DNA from: Ulota crispa
Taxonomy: Eukaryota > Streptophyta > Bryopsida > Orthotrichales > Orthotrichaceae
Assembly (NCBI GenBank): GCA_963920765.1
Contig: OY987243.1
Span: 4,464,001-4,528,000 of the forward strand
Reading direction: 5' to 3'
DNA: 64,000 bases
In this document: piece after piece, positions 34,227 to 45,710 of the stretch
Layout of the letters: each line of letters starts with the position of its first letter
How positions within the stretch are numbered: the stretch's first letter is position 1
Translations under genes and position numbers: made by a program
The notes under the pieces: model-generated
Databases searched by the model: none
The model's input: only the letters and a program-made list of their open reading frames with translations
What the model was told of the DNA's origin: nothing

Positions 34227-34720
34227 TTAACCCCTAAAGGATCAAGTGTCCATTCAACTGATACTTGAGAACTTGGGTAGGGTTGTATGAAGTTAATTTT
34301 TATTGGATGTTCATAAAATTGTTACATTGTGTAGATATGTATCTCCAAGCAAAAATGTATATTTTTCCCCAATTGGATGTCTCATTCAAAAGTTATGTTG
34401 TCCAAATGAATTTGGGTAGCTTGAGCAATTTCAACATTTGTGAATCTATTATGCTAAAACTTTCATCAACAATTAAAATTTGGCATGTATGTAACTCATA
34501 AAACATGGTTTTCACTTCAAATGTTATAACCTTACAATCCATGCAGACAAATGGGCTAATTTTTTTGCACCTATTGATTTATTTTTTTAACACACTTTTT
34601 TACACTTTTTACAATTGAGATTCAAAAAGAATTTTTTATTTTCAGTTTTGAGCAATGCACTAAAAGTTGGCAATTTTTGAGAATTTTCTCAAAAAACACC
34701 CTTGGTCGTTTAGGGGTTAA
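34227..34720. mobile_element. TTAA-flanked piggyBac-like element, 494 bp
   Basis: It starts TTAACCCCTAAAGGATCAAG and ends CTTGGTCGTTTAGGGGTTAA, near-perfect 20-base inverted ends including TTAA. The interior is AT-rich and non-coding. Confidence 0.75.
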
Positions 34721-36304
34721 AGTCTAGCATCATGATAATTAGGTATAAAGCAATTTAACCAATTACAAAATATTTTCTTTACGTGTATATGTATGTACGC
34801 AACTACACGTAGTCGCATACATATAGACTATATAGCTATATTAGAAGTTCCATTTTAATACAATATAATTACCGAAATACGACATGCATCAGTTTTACTA
34901 CTTTTCTATAGCCTTCATTGATAAATAGAACAGAATGGTTAGTAGAAAAGATCATAATTTATCAGGCAATTTATTCTAATGACAATCTAAATTTTATCAG
35001 TAGGAAATCTTTTCAATGAGTTGGAACATTTCGTATGTCCTAGTAGATATGTTTCCTTTTTCAAATATTGTTGATTACTAAAAATAGTTTGTAACATATT
35101 TGGAATCGTGATCGATGGGATAAAATAATCTATGGCAGACAGGAAATCTTATCAAATGGGAAAAAAAACACTATGACAGGGTGGAAACATTGTCAGGTGG
35201 TAGAGGATAATCTATGTCATGTAAGATATCTTTGTAATCGTTGAGGGATTTTTCAGTCCACACGAATATCTATTTTCATGGTAGAAAATTTCTTTGTTAA
35301 TGATTGTTTAGAAATATTTATGGATCCAAGATTTGCACGGAACAATCAGAATTTAAGCTTAGTGTCATATTCGTTTTCAGTTTTAATAATTAGATGGAAA
35401 CCTTTGCTGACTGGTATAAAATAGAAGCTTTTGAATGGTAAAAGCATTCAAGCTTAGATAAGGGATTTTTATTTTTAACTAAAACATTATAATATGGGAC
35501 CTAGTAGATTTACATATGATATTGATAACTATACATAAACTTTGTTGTCCACAACAACTTACACCTCCTAAAATCAAACTTTTCACAAAATTGGACTCAA
35601 ATGAAAACTGTATTGCTTAGAAAATTGTACTTGGTTTAGGCTATGATACTACTCTCATGCCACAAAGTGGGCGATGTGGGTTTCATCACTTATACAAGCG
35701 GAGATTATGCAAGGCAGGTATGAAAATGTTAGAATCTCATTTATTGTGGTTTAGGGTTTAGGCGTGAGGACAAAGACCAACAGTTACGGCTAGTTTCATA
35801 TTGTTAGGGGTGTATTGGCGCGCATGTCTCAAACTTGAGAAGGGTTTAGCATCTATACTACCAAGAGCTGTGCCCTTGTGGAGGTCAGAGCTGTACTTGT
35901 CCTTGTTCTATTGTCCACTGTGCCGTGTGAGCCTTGCAACTTTGGGTCTTTAAAAAAACATCTTGCAAATGTTAGAACATCACCAAATTTGGCAGCAAGT
36001 AAGCAAGATACTTGAAAATTGCAACCCCTTACCTAAATTTCAACAAGTGAAGCCTCCTTTGAGGCACAAATTTTGCATCCACGGCTACAAACCCCCCTAA
36101 ATAGCTAATTGCCACATATTCAATTTTACTTTGACTATTATAATCTTCAAAGTGGTACAATCAAAAGTTCTGCAAATTTCTAGTTAGGTGCATCAAACAC
36201 CCTTTTTGCTATTTCAACGGTGAATCCTCCCCAATCTAAGTTCCCAACTCAAACTATACAATGTTTGCAAGCATGGTCCCCTTGGCCTTATTGTCTTAAG
36301 AGAA
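34721..36304. other. Intergenic, nothing recognised
   Basis: About 1.6 kb. An imperfect inverted repeat (ATGTATGTACGC and GCATACATATAG) lies at about 34785-34832. A TTTAGGGTTTA word at about 35750 resembles the plant telomere unit but is isolated. No gene supported. Confidence 0.45.
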
Positions 36305-36894
36305 GGAATACAAAATAAATTCAAAATAGTATTTTAGCGCACATTTATATTTGCAAGCGCTCCAAACATACAACAAATATGTCTCATTTGTAACATGGTC
36401 AAGAGTTAAACTTAAAAATGAATGAAATCAAATAGTTTAAGTCTTGACCATGTCACAAATGAGACTCATAACACCATATTTGTTAATTTGGGAAAAATAG
36501 GTGTCCCACTTTGTACTCTACTTGAAACCCAAAAAGTTACCTTAAACTAAATTCAAAGGTATTAGATTCAATGTGAGCCACTAAGATTTTTTCCCTTGCA
36601 AATTCCTCCTCTCAAGTGAGGACACGTGTAAAAAAAAGCTGAGCTTGGTTTTAGATGATCATCTAAAACTTTCACCTCAAAATTTGGAAGTCTTAAAATG
36701 TACTATTTTTCCCAAATTAACAAATATGGTGTTTTATTTGTTGTATGTATGCAATGCTTGCAGATGCAAATGTGCTCTAAAATATTGTTTTGATTTTTTC
36801 TTTGTATTTCAATGTAATAGTAATCTCAAATTTAATAGGTTGAGCTATAGGGGGTGTCTCCCTAGCAATTGGGGGTGTCTCCCTAGTCATTCCC
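36305..36894. mobile_element. hAT-like MITE copy 2, interrupted by another MITE
   Basis: Same family as 29525-29924: CAAATATGTCTCATTTG, CATGGTCAAGAGTTA, TTGTTGTATGTATGCAATGC and the end CCTAGTCATTCCC. It is split by the 263-bp element at 36471-36733. The left terminus (GGGAATGA) was not found, so this copy is truncated on that side. Confidence 0.7.
36471..36733. mobile_element. ACACCATATT-family MITE, copy in hAT-like MITE
   Basis: It starts ACACCATATTTGTTAATTTG and ends CAAATTAACAAATATGGTGT, 30-base inverted ends that continue GGGAAAAATAG. Relatives: 43308-43557, 43707-43985, 45452-45710, 48217-48514 and 62242-62361. Confidence 0.8.
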
Positions 36895-36898
36895 TTCC

Positions 36899-37542
36899 TT
36901 AACCCCAAAGCATCTTTGGAGACAGAAACTGCCCTCGACCAATTGTTGAAGTTAAATAAAACCCATCCAAATTATTATTTTTAGTAGTTTATATTTTTGA
37001 AAAGTTATTTCCAAAGCTTAGTTTTAGATTCACTGATTTGATTTTGCAAATGATTGATTATGATTTTTCTATTCAAGATTTAGTGCACGGGTGTTCATTG
37101 CAATCTTGACTTTATTTAGTGTTGAGGGCTCTTGAGAATGAGCCTCAAATAAGATAGATCTTTAAGAAAAAATCACATCATTTAAAAAAATTGTAGAGTA
37201 GATTTTGAGAAGTCATAAATTGGTTGGGGTTATGCATGTTAGGCCCTTTAACCTCATATTTTTTTGGTGACCAAATTTTTAAATTTGACATGTGTAAAGA
37301 AGACTGAAAGAATTCAAATCACTTTCATAGTTTCAACACCCTCATGATCAAACATTATAATCTTTCAATCCATAAGAAATATTGTTGTGTTTTTTTTTGA
37401 TGAGATTTTTAACATGTCTAGTTTGATTTTATATAGTTACAACTCAAAAAAAAATGATATAACTTATCAAAATGTTGACTTTTTGTTCAAATTAGAGCAA
37501 ATTCCTAGAAGCCCCAGAAATGCAATGTCACTTTGGGGTTAA
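36899..37542. mobile_element. TTAA-flanked element, CCCCAAAG subtype
   Basis: It starts TTAACCCCAAAGCATCTTTG and ends ATGTCACTTTGGGGTTAA. 644 bp, no coding sense. Immediately to its right GGGCGCTGAGGGGTTAA (ending 37567) is the terminus of another TTAA element whose left end is missing, suggesting nesting. Confidence 0.5.
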
Positions 37543-37567
37543 TCAACTGCGGGCGCTGAGGGGTTAA

Positions 37568-38537
37568 AACACTAAAGCTTGTTGAACGTAGGAAAGTGAT
37601 TGAGTTGAGTTGTTCTTTCTGGTAGAGAACGCTAGTTTTACACACGACCCAATTATTTATTACCAATTTAGTCCTACAGAAGATATACAAAGTAAACAAC
37701 ACATTTGAAAACTGTTTCATGAAATTTGTAATTCATGTCTGATTTTTTTTTATGGCTACTAGTATGTCACTTGCGCCTTTGCACTATTTCTCCAGTAATT
37801 TCCAATGACTTTTCACCCTCCATTTCCGGACACCTAATGCTTTATATTAAAATAATAATAATTTATAGTGTAATAGAGAATTTTGAATTTCCCTTAACAA
37901 ACAGACACCTGTTGCTCTATGTTAGATTGTTGAAATAAAGGAAAAGCCAATCAAATTGTTATATATTCTTATCATAATTTCCATAGTTTTATATCTACAA
38001 ACTCTACTACGAAACATACTTGGCATAAATCATTTCTCATCGTAAGTGCCAAAAAAAATCATGATACAAAGAACTAGAATCCAAAAATAAATAAATGAAT
38101 CACAAACAAAGAATAAAACATAGTGTTAGTGGTCACTATTCACACAAGGCATCGATTCCTGCTCTGTTTAGTCTGAAAAACATCCGTTCAATTTAGATCC
38201 TTGATGAATTAGTTTTTGACCTTCAAGATTCGCATAGCGTGAACAAAAAAATTATATTTATATACTTATAATAAGAATAATTGAGGGTGCCGATTGGTGC
38301 AAAAACTTTTTTCACAAATACCAAAAGGCATTTCATGAGAAGAATACTAGTAGCAGTTTGGTAAATGAGTACAAAATTTCACCCAAATTAATACCGAAAA
38401 GCTTTGGGCAGTTTTGAGATCAAAATTATCTGACTTAAAACTGTCAAAAAGTTTGAATGTCCTAAGAAACTATCTAGTAGTGATTTTTTAGGGTGATCTT
38501 TTGTAAATTTTCCCATATGATCTTAGTGATAAATTAA
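37568..38537. other. AT-rich intergenic, nothing recognised
   Basis: No supported gene, RNA or repeat boundary. Confidence 0.45.
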
Positions 38538-39094
38538 GGGCCGCTTCACACTATGGCTGACCAAGTTGAGAGGCCGTGGGATTGAGTGACTAACCTTTGA
38601 GAGGCCAATGAAATGGGCTGAAAATAGGCAATAAAATATTATTTTTGATACCTTTGGTCTCCCTTAGTGTGAAGCCTCCAAATGCCAAGTCCAACGGTCA
38701 AACTCTTGGCGATGAACTTCCATAGCCTCTCAACTTGAATGGTCATGGTGTGAAGCCTCCAAAGGCCAAAATCAAAATCCAAAGTCATAACATTTATTAG
38801 ACCTTCCAAATCTAATGGCCAAGATCTTGTTGGCTTTTTTATTGTTTAATTATGAAAAAAAATTGACGGCTTCTCAACCATAGTTTGGTTCTTCATTTTT
38901 GCTTGACCCAAAATTTTCTTGAGAGAATGGCTCTTTGGATGATAAATTGCTAATGTGTAGGCATTTGGAGAATGGCAGCCTTTGGACTTTGGTCTCTAGT
39001 GTGAAGGGCCAAGAGGCCAAACTCTTGGTTTCTTGCAATCAGATTGGTGGAAACCGACAACCTCTCAACCTTTGGCCATAGTGTGAAGTGGCCC
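38538..39094. mobile_element. GGGCCGCTTCACACTATGG fold-back MITE
   Basis: It starts GGGCCGCTTCACACTATGGC and ends GGCCATAGTGTGAAGTGGCCC. Internal copies of GTGTGAAGCCTCCAAA and AGTGTGAAGGGCC repeat the terminal motif. It is 557 bp with no coding frame. Flanks are TTAA-rich on both sides, but no clean target duplication can be fixed. Confidence 0.7.
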
Positions 39095-39968
39095 TAATTA
39101 AGGGAGTGTGCTCATAAACCGTCCATCTAAGGGCTCATCCACCTTTTTCATGGTTTTTTGTGGATGGGAGGATTTTCAATTTGTTTTTTAGATAAAGAGA
39201 AATAGATGCGGAATGTAACACAAGTTGTTTCATGTTTTTTGAAGCATTTTTGAATTACTTGTGAATTTTCAAAGTGCATGTGTCATAGGTCCCTATTTAT
39301 GACCCTAGACCTTCCAAGAACCGTTCACTTGCAAGTTGTGAAGAGATTTGAAAAAGCAAGGAGAATGATTGGCTCTTGCAATTAAAAATGCCTTTTTTTC
39401 ATGTATTCAATGATTGTAAGAGGCCAATTTATGAACCTCCCACTCAGGGTTTTTTTTTGGTTTTCTCATTGATGCTTAGGTGGCATTTTTTGAAAATGGT
39501 TTGTAGCTTGCTGGCTCCATCCCTATTTTGGTTGGAGTTGAAAGTGGCCCCAACAACTCATGGATTTTTGGAGCATCATGGGATATTTTTTGTAGGTAAA
39601 AAAGATTCCTTGGTCATTTTTTGAAAATATCCTTATAACCATTGCCATTACTTCAGTGTTGTATTGAATTGGATTAGGCAACACCTCAAAAAAACTTAAA
39701 TGCTTGAATGATTTTAAAATGATGGCATCAATTTTCAATTTGATAAGGCTTTCATGAAAGCCCAGGCTGCAAAGCTATTTTCACTATTGCAACTTGGCAT
39801 TTTTTGGAAACAAATCACCCTTTTTTTCCTATTGGCTTGAAGCTAGCCTTTTTTTTTGAGGCAATTGGCCTTAAATTGCCCAAAAAAAAACAGTGCTCCC
39901 ACTGCATCATTTTACTATATGCTACATAGACGGTTCAAAATGTGTGAGCAAAGTTCAAGCATCCTACT
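39095..39968. other. Intergenic; decayed repeat fragments
   Basis: Words such as ACACAAGTTGTTTCATG, CATAGGTC and TTCACTTGCAAG near 39210-39330 loosely resemble the fold-back family at 24010-25440. The 82-codon frame at 39376-39624 has no recognisable domain. Confidence 0.4.
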
Positions 39969-40381
39969 TTAACCCATGAAGGGCCCAAACACCCTTTGCA
40001 GCCATAATGTGCTGTTTTGCTGGTATTCAGGGATATCGTAGCATTTTCAGATTTTTGTGTACATTGACGACTTGTAGGAAATTTCAAGCCGGATCTGATC
40101 GAACATTTTTTTTTGAAAAGAGACCTTGTCAAATTTTGCAAGCAGAGGTTTGTATCCGCACTTGCATACGGTATAGGTACGGTATTTGATTTCTACGTCG
40201 ACGAGGTCGCCTTGCCTCCACAACAACACAAGCCGTACCAGACACGTGACTGTATTGCAGAATTGCATGGCCCATCTCTAGGTGGCCCAACGCCTGTTAA
40301 GGTTGCCTAAACCATGCGTATCCCAATCCGCTACGGATACGTACCTATGTCTTGAAGGCCCAATGGCCCTTCAGGGGTTAA
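39969..40381. mobile_element. TTAA-flanked element, CCCATGAAGGGCCC subtype, GC-rich interior
   Basis: It starts TTAACCCATGAAGGGCCCAA and ends GGCCCTTCAGGGGTTAA. Unlike other TTAA elements here, the middle (about 40140-40330) is GC-richer and holds a 66-codon plus-strand frame of unknown nature. That frame does not resemble a transposase I know. Related by ends to 59513-59733. Confidence 0.65.
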
Positions 40382-41948
40382 GTACTTATTATGTGGATTT
40401 TTTCAAATCATAATCCCTTACCTTCAGCAATATCATAGCATTGAAAGACGGGGTATTTACATTTATTTTGCATTGCCAAAAGGAGGAAATCTTTTTTCAG
40501 AGACCTGGAGTTCTAAATCTTGTGCTTTTGTACCTAATAGCACTTGGGGTTATGTTGCACAAGTGTGTGGATTGTTGGAAGTATGAGTGAAATTAGACCA
40601 ATTGTATAAACCTGCTCTCATGCAATTGAATTTTGTAAAGGTGGTCTAGCGCTTTTGTCATACAAAAGGTAAACTTTGAAGGCTGCAAAATAACTTCAAG
40701 AATCTTATTTATTTGTAAGATCATGGTTTTAACCCCCAAATGCCCAAGGGTGTTTTTCTTGTTTTTGGAAGGTAGTTTAGAAGTTTTGAATTGTCCTTGT
40801 ATGGTCATTCTTGAACATCAAAATACAATTATGATCGTAGGATTTTGAACTTCAAGGATTTTAGATGGTGCTATCAAAAAACCTCTAAAAAGGTCACACA
40901 AACTTAAAGATACTTGTGATTGAATGTGAACGAGTAGGAATTTTTTGGTTTCTTTTTAGTTGCCCAAAATTTCTAATGCAAAAATGGTAACTTTTATATA
41001 CAAAAATGGGAAACAGCCACTTATGATAATTTAGTATTTGTTGTCGTTACTTCAACATTGATAACCCCCTTCCAAATCCATAACTTCAATTTAGTAAATG
41101 AGCCTACCATGCAACTATCAAAGAGCTACCACCTAATACAAAGAAACTTTTTTAACTCCAACTATTGACCAAAAATCAAAATGATTGAAAGAAAACTCAA
41201 CAATGAATGAATTTTAAGCTATATAAGAAACACATTTTAAGTGAAATTAGCGCAAAAACACATTTAGATTTATGCTGAATATCAAATTTTCAGTAAAAAG
41301 GCCCTCATGGCCTCATTGCGTAAGAGAGTGCTGAAGGGAAATATTCACTTTATTCTCAAATTGATGCTCATTTTTTCAATGTGGCAATTTGTCATAGGCT
41401 CTTTAGCAACACTATTTATCACACTATTTGATGAAGAAGAGATATCCTTGCAATTTAGCTTCCGCCAAAAACAATTGGAATGAGGTGTGAATTGTGGAAG
41501 AGATTGAAATTGAGCGTTGAAACTAACTTCAACCTGTAACTTCTCCAAAAAAAAACCCTTAAAATAGTCAAATGTTTGCCTTCAACAAGGTTTCAAAGTT
41601 TCTTGAAATTTCTTAAACACCAAAATTTGGTGCCTTTGGCAATTAGAGAGTAAACTCTTACAATCCTACCTTATAATCTAATCTTCATCAATCGCAAAAA
41701 AATGAATTGATTATACTTGAGAGTTGAGACTAGAAAGTTTTAGAAATTGAGCATCATTGTTTTTGGACACTATTCAAAAGCATAAAACTTGGTCTCAAAT
41801 GCTCATAAGTCCACTTTGTATGTTTTTGAGCATTATAGCTCTTGCAAATATAATACATGGGTGTGTTAGAGTATGTGTGAAATATGTCAAACCCTTCATA
41901 CACTTTCCGAGTGCCTAAATTGCCCAATTTGAAAAAAATCATATGTTC
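40382..41948. other. AT-rich intergenic with one orphan TTAA terminus
   Basis: At 40729 TTAACCCCCAAATGCCCAAG looks like a left TTAA terminus, but no right end was found. No gene supported. Confidence 0.4.
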
Positions 41949-42380
41949 TAAGGTAGGAACACCCATAAGCGTTAGTTTAAGGGTTTTGAACATGACTACT
42001 ATAAATAAACATTTAGAAAATTATAATATCTTGTTAGCAACAAAAAAATAATGAGTTTGTACTTTTGAATGTATTATTTGGATATTGAGAGAATAAATTG
42101 TGAATTTTTAAAGAGCAAACTATCGTTGTACCCATAACCAATACTAAGGTTTCATGTTCACAATTCCTTGTAATTACATCTATTTACTACTATAGATTTT
42201 CCAAGATTTTAGAAGTGACAATTATGGGGACACTAAGTCACTAATGCTTATGGGTGTTCCTACCTTCACTACGGAGAAACCTTGGTCGAATTGACAAAAA
42301 AATGTGACCTAATCTATAATAACTATAGATTAGGTCACATTTTTTTTGTCAATTTGACTATGGTTTCCCCGTAGTGCTTA
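41949..42380. mobile_element. AGGTAGGAACACCC-family MITE, copy 2, interrupted
   Basis: It starts TAAGGTAGGAACACCCATAA. Its right end reads GCTTATGGGTGTTCCTACCTT and is then interrupted by the CACTA hairpin 42267-42376. Removing that element and one copy of CTT restores the expected CCTACCTTA. The interior is shared with copy 1 and copy 3 (GGTTTCATGTTCAC, TGTAATTACATCTATTTACT). Confidence 0.75.
42267..42376. mobile_element. CACTA-type hairpin MITE in the end of another MITE
   Basis: A 110-bp hairpin: CACTACGGAGAAACC left, GGTTTCCCCGTAGTG right, with inner arms TGTGACCTAATCTATA and TATAGATTAGGTCACA. It is bounded on both sides by CTT, a 3-bp target duplication. Confidence 0.9.
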
Positions 42381-43042
42381 TGATGACTTCTTTCCAGTTT
42401 GTTCAACAAATTTGGGAATTACTACATTGGAAAGACTCTCCAATCTCCATGCACTCAAGTTTAGTTAAGTATTCAAAGAATCCATGTTGGTTTTTGTTCA
42501 CTATTGGATGCCTAAAATTGCCATGTAGTAAAAAAAACGTTATTTGGTACTTTAGAGGTGACGGGGGAACACGATATTGTGAGCAAAGATTTGTGAATTG
42601 TGAGCAAGGTTGTTACTTTGGACAACTTTGGGCTCTTGGATATTACAAGCTAACCGCCAAAAAAGACAAGACTAACAGACATGTCCAGTTGCTTATGTTT
42701 TTAGGGCATTTTTAGGGTTTTTGACCTAAAAATGGAAGAAACAAACTATCATTTTTCATTTTTATTATGTGATATGCCTTTGAATCTATGTTTTGACTTC
42801 ATGTTGGCAACAATGAGTGTCACTAGCATGTACTTACTCTGTACCAATATAAAGCTCCAAATTAGGCATAGTTTTTGTCCCACTAAAAAGTTCACTTTTG
42901 CTAATTTCAATTGCTAAGAAAGCATTTGTCATGCCCAATGATCTCATGGGGACATATTAAGCAATTAAAGAGCATTCCTCTCCAAACAAGCTTGGCCTTG
43001 CCCATGAGGTACCATTGTTGCTACTAATCTTTAAAACGTCAA
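42381..43042. other. Intergenic, nothing recognised
   Basis: The 113-codon frame from 42374 starts inside the CACTA target duplication and has no recognisable domain. I regard it as spurious. Confidence 0.45.
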
Positions 43043-43640
43043 TAATGAGGAGCTAGCAACATGTATAAACATGGTATTTTTTGCATGGAATTTGGGTGCC
43101 CAAACAGCAACATCAAAGTTGGAGATTTTGCACACATTTGGTAGATGGTATATTGATTCTAGAATGCATGTGTCATTAGTACAAAGACTAAAATAATGAG
43201 GAGCCAACAGCCTTTACAAACTATGCACAAATATGGTACTTTTTGCATGGAATTTGGGTGTCTAAACGGCAACATAAAAACTTGAGATTTTGCAAATATT
43301 TGTTAGAACACAATATTCATTAATTTGGGAAAAATAGGGGTCCCAATTTGTTTTTCCCTCAAATCCAAAAAGTTACTTTAAAACCATATTCAAATGTATC
43401 ATATTCAATCTGAGCCACTAAGATTTTTTTCCCTTCGCAAATCCCTCCTCTCAAGTGAGGGCACGTGTCAGTTTGAGGTGATCACCTCAAACTTACTAAC
43501 TCACTTCCTGAAAGTCCCAAAATGTACCATTTTTCCCAAATTAATGAATATTGCGTTTTAGGTGGTATATTGATTCTAGAATGCATTTGTCACTAGCATA
43601 ATGGAGTGCTGGCACAATCAGGATACCCAAAAAGGACTGC
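43043..43640. repeat. Tandem duplication, second unit split by a MITE
   Basis: Unit 1 (about 43043-43194) and unit 2 (from about 43195) share AATGAGGAGC, TTTTTGCATGGAATTTGGGT, GAGATTTTGCA and GGTATATTGATTCTAGAATG. Unit 2 is interrupted at its ATTTGTTAG by the MITE 43308-43557 and resumes at TTAGGTGGTATATTG. Confidence 0.8.
43308..43557. mobile_element. ACACCATATT-family MITE with 4-bp target duplication
   Basis: Ends ACACAATATTCATTAATTTG and CAAATTAATGAATATTGCGT. TTAG lies on both outer sides, and the sister repeat unit (ATTTGGTAGATGGTATATTG) gives the uninterrupted state. This fixes the insertion edges to within a base or two. Confidence 0.8.
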
Positions 43641-43706
43641 TTAACTTTGATTTGGCCATACCCATGATACTTCTCCTATTTATTACATTTTAATAGATAG
43701 TGCTAT

Positions 43707-43985
43707 AACCTCATATTCAGTAAAATGGGAGTTTTCCATTGAAATGAGAGGTAATGTAAAGGAAAGTTGACAAAAGGTTTTATGCCAATTCAACTCAATT
43801 TGAGCTAAATTGACATAAAACCTTTCAAATATTACCTAAAATTAGAAGGTTTTACTGCAATTTAGGTCAATTTGACCTAAATTGCAATAAAACCTTTCAA
43901 AACTAACCTAAAATTGAAAAGTTTTATGTCTCTTTTTGGTTATTTTGAGAGGTGCCCAATCTCCAATTTTACTGAATATGAGGTT
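43707..43985. mobile_element. ACACCATATT-family MITE with CTAT duplication
   Basis: It starts AACCTCATATTCAGTAAAAT and ends TTACTGAATATGAGGTT, with CTAT directly outside both ends. The interior contains repeated TCAATTTGACCTAAATTGCA-type inverted words. Confidence 0.8.
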
Positions 43986-45451
43986 CTATGCTCTTAATTT
44001 TTTAGCAAGAAGTTGCTTATACTTGTAGATTAGTAGAAAAAAAATACACTTTTTCAAATGATGAATGTTATCATGTCCAATTGAGTGATTTTGTAATAAG
44101 TTTTGGAACTGTCTCATTTCATAAAAATGAAGTAAAGGACTCATCCGGACTACAAATTTGGTTAGTAGGAATTAGGTTAATGCATTTATAGGTGTGCAAG
44201 CTTCTATGGTCCATGAATTTAAAGTTTTAGTCCATAAATTATTAAAATCAGTTGTTATGAATTCTTTTAGGGACAATTTTATGCTAGTTTCTCCACATCC
44301 AATAAAGAACATTAAAAATTTGTAAATTTTCTTTTAAAGTGGCAAGAGCATACACATATACTTGTTTCTAGGTGCACACATGGTCAAAATTATTAAAATG
44401 TTTATAGTTCATTTTAGGGAGCCATTACAAATTACAAGTCAAAAAATGTCCGGATTAGGACATTTGGGTTTTAATCACTTTTATGGAGTGAAAAAAAATC
44501 AAGAAAGTTGTTTTGATGGAAGGAATACTTTCTAAATGAATGTCTCAACATAAGGAAAGCTTAAGAAAAATGTCTCATCACTTGCAAGTTCAATTTTTTG
44601 CCTAAACAAAAATAATCTAGACTCACTATTGTTAGTGAAACAAAAGTCTTGTCCAAACTTCTGGCAGGCTCTTTCAAGGATACCCTGATCGTGCCATCTC
44701 CCAATGACATGCCCAATGACTAAAAATATAGTTAATCCCTCATGAAGAAGTTTTTTGGAGCTTTATAATGGGACAGAGGGAGTATGAAGTAAGTTTTTTT
44801 ATCATTTTGTACCATTTTTTAAATTCAACTATGAGTTGACTTCATTAGACACACCATGACCTCAATCAGACACTTTGGGTGTACGAGCGGGCAGGTGGAC
44901 GGGCGGCCCCATGTGACAACCATGCTAGATGGACAAGGGGTCTACTAGACCTCTTAGACTTCATGTTTGTCATATTGTTATCATGTTCAGAAAGACAACC
45001 ATGTACATAAGGTCCTATAATTGTGCATTTTAAACTTTCATCTTTTGAAAAACTTGTTGGTTTTATAGTTTTTTCATTGATTTTGAGCTCAAAATTGGTA
45101 CTTGCTCACAAAACCTTGGCTCACCGCTCATGGCTCACTGTTTTACAATCACAAAATAGTGCCATCCCTCCTCAATTCCTTGATCTTTGATTTTCTAGAG
45201 TAATAGAAGATTCTACTTCTTTGCAATAGAAAAAGATGCATTGTTTGCTTATAATGAAATGTCCTAATTTTTATATGCTTTATAGATGCTATCCAAACCC
45301 TTTGTGCTTTTATTTTTACAAAATTTCAACTAGCATTTTGGAGCAAAAGAAGCAATTGTCAATGATTCCATAAGATTTGTTTTTGGAATCATATATGATG
45401 AATTGCAGAATTGATGATCTAATTGTGTTCTTTGTTTAGGGCACTATATAT
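43986..45451. other. AT-rich intergenic, nothing recognised
   Basis: No gene supported. A brief GC-rich patch (GAGCGGGCAGGTGGACGGGC) at about 44885 stands out but is too short to interpret. Confidence 0.45.
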
Positions 45452-45710
45452 AACACCATATTAGGTAAATTGGGAAAAATGGTATAATTTGGGACTTTTA
45501 GATTAGCTTTCAAACGTTTGAGGTAATCTCCTCAAATCAAGCTCAACCTTTTTTTTTACACATGTGTCCTCACCTAAGAGGAAGGATTTGAGAGGGAAAT
45601 TTTTAAATGGTGGCTCAAACTCAATCTAATACCTTCAAATCTAACCTTTTGGATTTGGGGAGGAAAACAAAGTGGGACACCCTTTTTCCCAATTTACGTA
45701 ATATGGTATT
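45452..45710. mobile_element. ACACCATATT-family MITE with ATAT flanks
   Basis: It starts AACACCATATTAGGTAAATT and ends AATTTACGTAATATGGTATT, with ATAT on each outer side. The interior (CTCCTCAAATC, TCACCTAAGAGGAAGG) is shared with 36471-36733. Confidence 0.75.

Noticed and set aside
35745-35762. TTTAGGGTTTA-like word, possible interstitial telomere repeat (also near 3362)
   Set aside because: Only one and a half units long at each place; expected by chance and also common as a promoter word.
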